64,000 bases of DNA. Origin: Acetobacter farinalis. Its GTDB lineage: Bacteria; Pseudomonadota; Alphaproteobacteria; Acetobacterales; Acetobacteraceae. Below, piece by piece: positions 27,098-34,412 of the stretch (positions are counted from its first letter, which is position 1; every line of letters begins with the position of its first letter). The stretch covers positions 682,001 to 746,000 of the forward strand of contig NZ_JAPIUX010000001.1 of the NCBI RefSeq assembly GCF_026240015.1, given 5' to 3'. A program made the translations under genes and the position numbers. The notes under the pieces are model-generated. The model made no database searches. It was not told where the DNA came from and worked only from the letters and a program-made list of their open reading frames with translations.

Positions 27098-27118
27098 TAA
27101 TCCACAGCAGTATCCACA
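27098..27118. promoter_or_regulatory. Pair of DnaA-box-like sequences upstream of rpsT
   Basis: TAATCCACA (27098-27106) and GTATCCACA (27110-27118) each differ from TTATCCACA at one base. They are in the same orientation, 12 bases apart. They lie in the rpsT upstream region, just after the mutM stop, and close to a TTGACT hexamer on the minus strand. Function as DnaA sites is inference. Confidence 0.35.
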
Positions 27119-27150
27119 GTCAAGTCAGTTCCCTCGTTATTGAAGGAATT

Positions 27151-27990
27151 TTACCTTATTTTCTGCTGCAACGGGCAGAAAAAGGTCGAACGGCCCGCCT
27201 GTGTGAGGTGCGCCACCCCCGTGCAGGCCGGGAGACCGGGGCAGTCCGGGCAGGGTTCTCCCTTTTTGCCGTAAACGCGCCAGGCATGCTGAAAATAGCC
27301 CAGACTGCCTTCCGGGCGCACGTAGTCTTTCAGGCTGGAACCGCCTGCGGCGATGGCTTCTGTCAGAACAGCCCGGATGGCGCGCACCAGACCGCTTATC
27401 TCCCGGGGCTTCAGGCTGCCGGAAGCGGTCTGCGGATGAGTGCCCGCCCGGAAAAGGGCCTCGCACACATAAATATTGCCAAGCCCGGAAACTGTTTTCT
27501 GGTCAAGCAGCACGGTTTTGACCGGGGCTTTCCGCCCCTTGAAGGCAGCCTGAAGCACGGCGCTGGTAAAGGCAGGCTCAAGCGGTTCCGGCCCCATGCC
27601 GGCCAGAAATTTATAGTCGTCTTCCTGCGCTGTGGGGATGAGGTCCAGCATGCCAAAGCGGCGCGGATCAACAAAGCCACAGCGGCGCCCATCAGCGGTG
27701 ATGAAAATGACGTGCTCATGCGGTGCCGGGGTGGCGGGAGAATCGAGAACAATGCGGCCCGACATGCCCAGATGCAGCACAATCGACAGATTATTCGACA
27801 GACGGATAAGAATATATTTTCCGCGGCGGCGGAAGCCGGTGATGGTCTGTCCAGACACGCATTGGCGAAAATCGGCAGGAATCTGCCATCGCAGATCGTG
27901 TCGATGGAGAATGACATCGCTGATAACATGGTCTTGCAGAGCGCTCTGCATGCCACGCATCACGGTTTCGACTTCAGGGAGTTCCGGCAT
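27151..27990 (-). CDS. mutM: Formamidopyrimidine-DNA glycosylase
   Basis: Bifunctional glycosylase/lyase that removes 8-oxoguanine and FaPy from DNA. The 279 residues keep the catalytic N-terminus PELPEVETVMRGM (Pro2 nucleophile and Glu3), the H2TH region with GLGNIYVCEALFRAG, and a C-terminal zinc finger region. The finger is unusual: C247, C250 and C272 are present but the last position is Gln275 (FCPLQQ) instead of Cys, and the spacing from C250 to C272 is five residues longer than the common form, with an extra Cys at 256. Divergent from ubiE. Confidence 0.95.
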   Translation of the reverse strand: MPELPEVETVMRGMQSALQDHVISDVILHRHDLRWQIPADFRQCVSGQTITGFRRRGKYILIRLSNNLSIVLHLGMSGRIVLDSPATPAPHEHVIFITADGRRCGFVDPRRFGMLDLIPTAQEDDYKFLAGMGPEPLEPAFTSAVLQAAFKGRKAPVKTVLLDQKTVSGLGNIYVCEALFRAGTHPQTASGSLKPREISGLVRAIRAVLTEAIAAGGSSLKDYVRPEGSLGYFQHAWRVYGKKGEPCPDCPGLPACTGVAHLTQAGRSTFFCPLQQKIR

Positions 27991-28019
27991 GACTGCAAAG
28001 CAGGGTATAGGGTAACACC

Positions 28020-28805
28020 ATGACCGACAATAGCTTTGCGCCCTCCCCCGCCTCTTCCGCTGCGCAGCAGGAGGAAGAAACCGATTTCGGCTTCCGTTCC
28101 GTCAGGAAGGAAGAAAAGAAACCCCTCGTCCGCGCCGTGTTTGACAGCGTTGCGGGCAAGTACGACATCATGAACGATCTGATGTCTCTGGGGATTCACC
28201 GCGTCTGGAAACGGATTTTTGTCACGGAGCTGGGGCCTCAGCCCGGCCTGTCCCTGCTTGATCTGGCAGGTGGTACGGGTGACATCAGCTTCGGATGGTT
28301 GCAGGGCGGCGGTGGCCCCACCATCATGACCGATATTAATGCCAGCATGCTCTCTGTAGGGCGGGATCGTGCTCTGGGCCGGGGGGTTGTGTCAGACCTC
28401 TCCTTCGCAGTGGTGGATGCCGAGGCAATTCCTCTGAAGGATATGTCGGTTGATCGTGTCTCCATTGCGTTTGGTCTGAGAAACTGCACTGATAAAATGG
28501 CCGTTATCCGCGAAGCACGGCGCGTGCTGCGTCCGGGTGGCCGCTTCATGTGCCTCGAGTTCTCACGTGTTCAGGTTGCGGCGCTGGCCCCGATCTATGA
28601 TGCCTGGTCCTTCAAGGTTCTGCCCGTTATGGGCAGCATGGTGGCGGGTGATCGGGAGAGCTATCAGTATCTGGCGGAAAGTATCCGCACCTTCCCGGAT
28701 CAGGAAACGCTGGCCAACATGTTCCGTGAAGCTGGCCTCTCTCATGTCCGGTATCAGTCTCTGTCTGGCGGAATTGCCGCCATTCACTCAGGCTGGCGTC
28801 TCTGA
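28020..28805 (+). CDS. ubiE: Ubiquinone/menaquinone biosynthesis C-methyltransferase UbiE
   Basis: SAM-dependent methyltransferase acting on 2-polyprenyl-6-methoxy-benzoquinol in ubiquinone synthesis. The 261 residues contain the family motif VFDSVAGKYDIMNDLMSLGIH, the SAM-binding LLDLAGGTGDIS, and the second signature IAFGLRNCTDKMAVIREARRVLRPGG. The C-terminal YQSLSGGIAAIHSGWR is also typical. It starts 29 nt from the divergent mutM, and coaBC follows after 6 nt. ubiB, often found between ubiE and coaBC in this group, is absent. Confidence 0.96.
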   Translation: MTDNSFAPSPASSAAQQEEETDFGFRSVRKEEKKPLVRAVFDSVAGKYDIMNDLMSLGIHRVWKRIFVTELGPQPGLSLLDLAGGTGDISFGWLQGGGGPTIMTDINASMLSVGRDRALGRGVVSDLSFAVVDAEAIPLKDMSVDRVSIAFGLRNCTDKMAVIREARRVLRPGGRFMCLEFSRVQVAALAPIYDAWSFKVLPVMGSMVAGDRESYQYLAESIRTFPDQETLANMFREAGLSHVRYQSLSGGIAAIHSGWRL

Positions 28806-28811
28806 GGGCAC

Positions 28812-30053
28812 ATGGCAGGGTCTGGCACATCTCGCACGGTTCTGCTGATTGTCAGCGGGAGTATTGCCGCCTTCAAGGCGCCTGAGCTTGTCCGCCTGCT
28901 GGGGGCGGATGGCATTCAGGTGCGCTGTGTGCTGACACAGGGGGGAAGCCAGTTTGTCACGCCGCTCACGCTTCAGGCGCTGAGTGGCAATCCGGTGCAT
29001 ACGGACCTGTTTTCTCTCACGGCCGAGCAGGAAATGGGGCATATCGCGCTCTCGCGTTCAGCGGACCTTCTGCTCGTGTGCCCTGCATCGGCCAATCTTC
29101 TGGCGCGGATGGCGGGAGGGCTGGCTGATGATCTGGCCAGCACACTGCTTCTGGCAACCGATACCCCCGTTATGGTCGCACCCGGCATGAATGTGCGGAT
29201 GTGGGAGCATGCTGCCACACAGGCGAATATCCGGACTTTGAAAGAACGGGGTGTGCAGGTTCTCGGCCCAGTTTCCGGTCCGATGGCGTGTGGGGAATTC
29301 GGTCCGGGCCGCATGGTGGAGCCGACGGATGTGCGGGATTCTGTGCTTGCATTTTTCCGGCAGCAGGCACGGCAGGCAGGCCGTCTGGCGGGGAAATCCT
29401 TCCTTGTTACGGCGGGCCCCACGCATGAACCGTTGGACCCGGTGCGTTATCTGGCCAATCGTTCTTCAGGCAGACAGGGTTATGCTCTGGCCGAATCTCT
29501 GGCGGATCTTGGCGCGGATGTCACTCTGGTCAGCGGGCCGACGGGCCTGCGTGCGCCTGCTGGTGTTACCGTCTCCTTTTGTGAGACCGCGCGCCAGATG
29601 CGCGATCTGGCCCTGAATGCGGTTCAGGCGCATCGGTTTGATGCCGCCATCTGCACTGCTGCCGTTGCTGACTGGCGTCCTGCTGTGATGCAGGACCAGA
29701 AAATAAAGAAAACCGGCAGGGATGATCAGCCAGCACCTCTGGCGCTGATCCCCAACCCGGATATTCTGGCCGAACTTTCAGAACTCTCCCCTTTCCGTCC
29801 CTCTCTTGTGGTGGGATTTGCCGCGGAAACCGAGAAGGTGGAAGCCCACGCCCGCGCCAAGCTTGAGCGCAAGGGGTGTAACTGGATTGTGGCCAATGAT
29901 GTCGGTGCGGGATCAGATGTGATGGGAGGGCCGGACAATCAGGTTATTCTCATGACGCAGGATACCGTTGAACACTGGCCACGTCTGAGCAAGGAAGAAG
30001 TGGCCCGCAGACTTGCCATGACCCTTGCAGACTGGTTTTCTAAGGCTAACTGA
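28812..30053 (+). CDS. coaBC: Bifunctional phosphopantothenoylcysteine decarboxylase/synthetase
   Basis: Two steps of coenzyme A synthesis in one protein. The N-terminal CoaC flavoprotein domain (about residues 1-190) has SGSIAAFKAPELVRLL, the substrate motif PGMNVRMWEH and the catalytic Cys in GPMACGEFGPGRM. The CoaB domain (about 195-413) has VTAGPTHEPLDPVRYLANRS-SGRQG, the AAVADW motif and the KIKK motif (QKIKKTGR). 413 residues, normal size. Between ubiE and dut on one transcript. Confidence 0.97.
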   Translation: MAGSGTSRTVLLIVSGSIAAFKAPELVRLLGADGIQVRCVLTQGGSQFVTPLTLQALSGNPVHTDLFSLTAEQEMGHIALSRSADLLLVCPASANLLARMAGGLADDLASTLLLATDTPVMVAPGMNVRMWEHAATQANIRTLKERGVQVLGPVSGPMACGEFGPGRMVEPTDVRDSVLAFFRQQARQAGRLAGKSFLVTAGPTHEPLDPVRYLANRSSGRQGYALAESLADLGADVTLVSGPTGLRAPAGVTVSFCETARQMRDLALNAVQAHRFDAAICTAAVADWRPAVMQDQKIKKTGRDDQPAPLALIPNPDILAELSELSPFRPSLVVGFAAETEKVEAHARAKLERKGCNWIVANDVGAGSDVMGGPDNQVILMTQDTVEHWPRLSKEEVARRLAMTLADWFSKAN

Positions 30054-30086
30054 TTTTTTTATAGAAACTGACATATGGAGTGCCTG

Positions 30087-30566
30087 ATGCCCGCATCTGA
30101 ATCCCGGATTGCCGGTCTGACAGTGCGGGTGCAGCGCCTGCCACACGGGCAGGACCTGCCCCTGCCATCTTATGCTACGGCAGGTGCAGCCGGTATGGAT
30201 CTTCTGGCCGCCGTGCCGGAAGCGGTAACCCTTCAGCCCGGTGCTCGCGCCGTTATCCCCACAGGGCTGCGCATTGCACTGCCACCCGGGTATGAACTTC
30301 AGGTGCGGCCGCGTTCGGGCCTTGCCCTGAAGCACGGGATTATCGTCCCGAACTCTCCCGGTACCATTGATGAAGATTATCGTGGTGAAGTCGGCGTGAT
30401 TATCCTTAACGCCGGTGATCAGCCTTTTACGGTCGAGCATGGAATGCGTATCGCGCAGGCCGTTATCGCGCCGGTTGACCGTGTGTCCTGGGCCGAGTGC
30501 GACAGTCTGGACGAAACCGCCCGAGGGTCTGGCGGCTTTGGCAGTACCGGAACCGGCCTGCCATGA
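30087..30566 (+). CDS. dut: dUTP diphosphatase
   Basis: Trimeric dUTPase that hydrolyses dUTP to dUMP and prevents uracil misincorporation. The five motifs are visible: AGAAGMDLLA, RPRSGLALKHG, NSPGTIDEDYRGEV, GMRIAQAVIAPV, and the C-terminal flap GSGGFGSTG. ATG 30087 has GGAG seven bases in front; an ATG at 30075 in frame would add four residues and lacks a ribosome site. The stop overlaps the ATG of the ABC permease. Confidence 0.95.
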   Translation: MPASESRIAGLTVRVQRLPHGQDLPLPSYATAGAAGMDLLAAVPEAVTLQPGARAVIPTGLRIALPPGYELQVRPRSGLALKHGIIVPNSPGTIDEDYRGEVGVIILNAGDQPFTVEHGMRIAQAVIAPVDRVSWAECDSLDETARGSGGFGSTGTGLP

Positions 30567-32320
30567 CGGCAGCTCGCACAGATTTTTCATATTCTTCCCA
30601 AAACTCGTCCACGCGCCTGCCATTCCGCCACCTGACTGCGGCGGATGCGGTTTTATCAATCTGTGTGGTCGGTCTGGCTGTTCTGGCTGGAACCAGCGTG
30701 GGGCCTCTTCTGGGGCCGCTTGTGCCCCCGGATCTGCCGCCTCTTCATCTCGGTCTCCTGTGGTTGCCGGACTATGCCCTGCGGACGTCCTTGCGGATGC
30801 TCGCGGCGCTGGCAGTCTCGCTGATCTTCACGTTTGCTTATGCGACGCTGGCGGCCAAAAGTCGGCGCGCAGCCCGGATTCTGGTGCCTTTGCTGGATAT
30901 TTTCCAGTCCATTCCCGTTCTGGGTTTTCTGGCCTTCACCGTGACATTTTTTCTGGGGGTGTTTCCCGGGCAGGTGATGGGCGCTGAACTGGCGGCTGTG
31001 TTCACCGTTTTTACGTCTCAGGCGTGGAGAATGGCGTCTGGCATGTATCAGTCCCTGCGGAGCGTGCCTGCGGAACTTGAAGAAGCCGCACGCGGCTTCG
31101 GGCTGACGGCCTGGCAGAAATTCTGGCGGCTTGAAGTGCCTTGCGCCATCCCTGCTCTTGTCTGGAATGCCATGATGTCCATGGCCGGTGGCTGGTTCGT
31201 GCTTGTGTACGCAGAAGCCGTTACGGTGGGCAACAGGGCTATCATGGTGCCCGGCATCGGCTCCTATGTCGCCCTCGCGGCCCGGCAGCGTGATAGTCTG
31301 GCGGTGCTGGCTGGGCTTATCGCCATGCTGGCGGTCATTCTTGTTTATGAGCAGGTTCTGTTTCGCCCGCTGACTGTCTGGGCCTCGCGTTTCCGGCTGG
31401 AGACAGGTGTTCAGGATGAAGGAATGGCAGAACCGTGGGTTTTGCGGGCGCTGCGTCGCACACGTATCCTGCGGGTCAGTATAGACGCCCTCCTCTCCGC
31501 CACAGGCAAAATCGGCTCCCTCCCCCTCGGCCGCCGGCAAGGCCGGGGCCAGAAGACACCCGCAGCGGCTTCAAACACGGTTTTGGAGTGTCTGTGGTGG
31601 GGTGTGCTGGGGCTGGTTTTCCTGTCCGCACTGGAGCAGACCCTGCGTTACGGCCTGAGCGCCTACACGGCTGGCCAGATCGGACATGTGGTGGTGGCAG
31701 GTTTTTATACGCTTCTGCGCGTGCTTGGCATGCTGTGTCTGGCCTCTCTCATCTGGGTGCCAGTCGGTGTCTGGCTGGGGCTTGATCCGGTGCGGGCTCG
31801 CCGCGCATACAAGATCGTGCAGTTTTGCGCAGCTTTCCCGGCCAACCTGTTTTTTCCTGTTGTCGCCGCAGGGGTTCTGTATTTCCATCTGTCACCAGAC
31901 TTCTGGCTTACCCCTTTGGTGATGCTGGGTGCGCAATGGTACATCCTGTTCACTGTTATCGAGGGGGCATCTTCCTTCCCGCCTGCCTTGCTGGAAGTCG
32001 GGCAGAATTTTGAGGTGAAGGGGGCGCTCTGGTGGCGCAGGATTATCCTGCCGGGTATTATACCCTATTATCTGACCGGTGTTCTTGCTGCCTCGGGCGC
32101 TGCCTGGAATGCGGCTCTTGCCGCGGAATCTGTACAATGGGGCACCGAGACACTGAAGGCGCATGGTCTTGGCGCGTATATTGCGCAGTCCACCGCTGAG
32201 GGAAACATGAGTGACGTGGCACTGGGCGTTGTTGTGATGGCGCTGTTTGTGCTCATTCTGAACTGGCTGGTCTGGCGTCCACTTTCTGATTACGCCCACC
32301 GCCGCCTGAAATTGAGCTGA
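30563..32320 (+). CDS. ABC transporter permease, two fused BPD_transp_1 domains
   Basis: Inner-membrane channel of an importer related to the nitrate/sulfonate/taurine group. The 585 residues contain two permease halves (about 25-290 and 350-580), each with about six membrane helices and an EAA-type loop: EEAARGFGLTAWQKFWRLEVP in the first and EVGQNFEVKGALWWRRIILP in the second. The fusion means one polypeptide makes the whole pore. The start overlaps dut by ATGA. The ATPase gene follows after 16 nt. No substrate-binding protein is nearby and the substrate is unknown. Confidence 0.88.
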   Translation: MTAARTDFSYSSQNSSTRLPFRHLTAADAVLSICVVGLAVLAGTSVGPLLGPLVPPDLPPLHLGLLWLPDYALRTSLRMLAALAVSLIFTFAYATLAAKSRRAARILVPLLDIFQSIPVLGFLAFTVTFFLGVFPGQVMGAELAAVFTVFTSQAWRMASGMYQSLRSVPAELEEAARGFGLTAWQKFWRLEVPCAIPALVWNAMMSMAGGWFVLVYAEAVTVGNRAIMVPGIGSYVALAARQRDSLAVLAGLIAMLAVILVYEQVLFRPLTVWASRFRLETGVQDEGMAEPWVLRALRRTRILRVSIDALLSATGKIGSLPLGRRQGRGQKTPAAASNTVLECLWWGVLGLVFLSALEQTLRYGLSAYTAGQIGHVVVAGFYTLLRVLGMLCLASLIWVPVGVWLGLDPVRARRAYKIVQFCAAFPANLFFPVVAAGVLYFHLSPDFWLTPLVMLGAQWYILFTVIEGASSFPPALLEVGQNFEVKGALWWRRIILPGIIPYYLTGVLAASGAAWNAALAAESVQWGTETLKAHGLGAYIAQSTAEGNMSDVALGVVVMALFVLILNWLVWRPLSDYAHRRLKLS

Positions 32321-32336
32321 CAGGACAGCCCCGACC

Positions 32337-33695
32337 ATGACTCCCGCTCCTTCCACCACCGATCAGACGCCCGGACATTCCACGCCTCTGGTTGAGGCCC
32401 GGCATATCAGCCAGTCTTATCATAAAGACAGTTCAGCCGATCTGCTGGTGCTGGATGATGTCAATCTCACACTCAATGCCGGCGAGATTGTTGGTCTTCT
32501 GGGGCGCTCTGGCTCGGGGAAATCAACCCTGCTGCGTATTCTGGCCGGGCTTCTGGAGCCCACATCGGGGGAAGTGCTCTGGAAGGGAGAGCCCCTGAAG
32601 GGCCCGGCAGATGGCATTGCCATGGTCTTTCAGTCTTTTGCGCTGTTTCCATGGATGACCGTGGAAGAAAATGTCGCACTGGGGCTGGATGCCAAAGGCA
32701 TTCGTGGTGAAGAGCGTGACAGGCTTGTAGAAAGTGTGATCGAGCTGATCGGCCTCGGGGGGTATGAAAATGCCTGGCCCAAGGAGCTTTCCGGCGGCAT
32801 GCAGCAGCGGACGGGGCTTGCGCGCGCGCTGGTGGTGCATCCGGACCTGCTGCTCATGGACGAGCCGTTTTCCGCTCTTGATGTCCTGACAGCCGAAAAT
32901 CTGCGGACAGACCTGGTTGAACTCTGGTCAGAAAAAAAACTGCCCGTTCAGGCCATGCTGGTGGTCACGCATAACATTGAGGAAGCGGTTCTGATCTGTG
33001 ACCGGATCATGATTTTCTCCTCCAATCCCGGCCGTATCGCGCATGTTCTGACGGTACCATTCGCGCATCCCCGGGATCGTGAGGATCCGGCGTTCCGTCA
33101 GTTTGTTGATCACATCTACGCGTTGATGACGCAGCGTGCCCCCATTGTTTCCGAAGCCGATCTGGCGACAGGTGTGAAGCCGGCTGCGCAGCCTGCCCCG
33201 GCCTTTGTGGCCCTGCCGCTGGTGTCCATCACAATGATGATCGGGATGATGGAGGCTCTGGCGGCCCCTCCCCTCAATGGTCGTGCCGACCTGCCCATGC
33301 TGGCGGAAAAGCTGCAACTTGAGCTGGATGATCTCTTCCCTCTTGGTGAATCTCTTGAGCTTCTGGGGCTGGCGGAGTTGGAGGATGGTGACATCCTTCT
33401 CACGAATGAGGGCGTGCATTTTGTTCTGAGTGATCTTGAAGAACGCAAGGCGATCATGAGCCATGCGCTGCTGCATCATGTACCGTTGGTTAAAATGATC
33501 TGCACCGTGCTGGACGAGCGCCCGTCACACAGCACCAATGCCGAGCGCTTCCGTGAGGAACTGGAAGAAGGCATGTCTCCCGATTACGCCCGCCAGACCC
33601 TCCAGACCGTTATCGGCTGGGCCCGTTTTGCAGAGCTGTTTGATTTTGATGAAGAAGGTGATCGCTTCTATCTTGAAGACGATGGCGCTGAATAA
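32337..33695 (+). CDS. ABC transporter ATP-binding protein with C-terminal AAA-associated domain
   Basis: ATPase partner of the fused permease. The 452 residues have the nucleotide-binding domain first (Walker A GRSGSGKST about 56-64, Q-loop VFQSFALFPWMTVEENV, signature LSGGMQQRTGLARAL, Walker B LLLMDEPFSALD). About 150 extra residues follow (about 300-450), acidic and helical, resembling the AAA-associated C-terminal domain seen on some nitrate/sulfonate-type ATPases; this domain may sense a ligand, by analogy. It is the last gene of the ubiE-coaBC-dut-ABC run. Confidence 0.88.
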   Translation: MTPAPSTTDQTPGHSTPLVEARHISQSYHKDSSADLLVLDDVNLTLNAGEIVGLLGRSGSGKSTLLRILAGLLEPTSGEVLWKGEPLKGPADGIAMVFQSFALFPWMTVEENVALGLDAKGIRGEERDRLVESVIELIGLGGYENAWPKELSGGMQQRTGLARALVVHPDLLLMDEPFSALDVLTAENLRTDLVELWSEKKLPVQAMLVVTHNIEEAVLICDRIMIFSSNPGRIAHVLTVPFAHPRDREDPAFRQFVDHIYALMTQRAPIVSEADLATGVKPAAQPAPAFVALPLVSITMMIGMMEALAAPPLNGRADLPMLAEKLQLELDDLFPLGESLELLGLAELEDGDILLTNEGVHFVLSDLEERKAIMSHALLHHVPLVKMICTVLDERPSHSTNAERFREELEEGMSPDYARQTLQTVIGWARFAELFDFDEEGDRFYLEDDGAE

Positions 33696-33771
33696 CGGGA
33701 AGAGGCTGCTGCAAAGCCTGTGAACCAGCCCACCTGACTGGCTCACGCAACCTCTCCCGGAGTAGTGGGTC

Positions 33772-34305
33772 TCAGCGCTGGAAACGGGCGGCGTACAGTT
33801 TGCGGGCTTTGGCAACCTTGGGGGCAATCACAGCCTGACAGTAGCCGGTGCCGGGATTCTGCTCGTAATAATCATGGTGCATTTCTTCCGCAGGCCAGAA
33901 TACGTCGAGCGGAACAATTTCGGTAACCAGTGGGGCATCCCACAGCTGGGCCTGTTCAATTTCCGCTTTTGCGGAAAGGGCGGCTGTTTTCTGGGTATCG
34001 TCAGCATAGAAAATAACGGAACGATACTGTGTTCCCACGTCCTCCCCCTGCCGGTTCAGTGTGGTGGGGTTGTGCAGGGTGAAAAATATTTTCAGCACAT
34101 CGTCATAGCTGATCACCTGCGGGTCCAGTTCCAGCCGGATGACTTCCGCATGCCCGGTTTCTCCGGTGCAGACCTGTTTGTAAGTTGGCTCGGCTTTGTG
34201 TCCGCCAGCATAGCCCGGCGTGATGGACAGAATGCCCTTCATGTCCCGAAAGATCGCTTCCATGCACCAGAAGCAGCCACCACCAAGAACGAGAGACTGA
34301 GACAT
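33772..34305 (-). CDS. msrA: Peptide-methionine (S)-S-oxide reductase MsrA
   Basis: Repairs oxidised methionine in proteins. The 177 residues include the catalytic GGGCFWCMEAIFRD near the N-terminus, the GYAGGHKAEPTYKQVCTGETGHAE region and the C-terminal HHDYYEQNPGTGYCQ motif with the resolving Cys region. No MsrB domain is fused. Convergent with the ABC ATPase gene; the 76-nt gap between them has an imperfect inverted repeat (GGGAAGAGG near 33698 against CCTCTCCC near 33755) that may act as a shared terminator. Confidence 0.96.
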   Translation of the reverse strand: MSQSLVLGGGCFWCMEAIFRDMKGILSITPGYAGGHKAEPTYKQVCTGETGHAEVIRLELDPQVISYDDVLKIFFTLHNPTTLNRQGEDVGTQYRSVIFYADDTQKTAALSAKAEIEQAQLWDAPLVTEIVPLDVFWPAEEMHHDYYEQNPGTGYCQAVIAPKVAKARKLYAARFQR

Positions 34306-34359
34306 GCTTTTTTCCTTACAGGTATTCTTTATGGTGCCGGGGCTTTCCCCGCTCCTGCC

Positions 34360-34390
34360 CGCCCCCTCATGAATAGAGCATGAGGGGGCG
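34360..34390. terminator. GC-rich hairpin downstream of valS
   Basis: A perfect 12-bp stem (34360-34371 with 34379-34390) and 7-nt loop lie between the valS stop and msrA. There is no T run on either side, so it may end transcription only partly or stabilise the valS mRNA 3' end. Confidence 0.6.
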
Positions 34391-34412
34391 GAGGAGAGAG
34401 AGGTAGCCCGGT

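Noticed and set aside
24835..27150. Possible oriC around dnaA
   Set aside because: No cluster of TTATCCACA boxes and no AT-rich unwinding element; only two imperfect boxes near rpsT.
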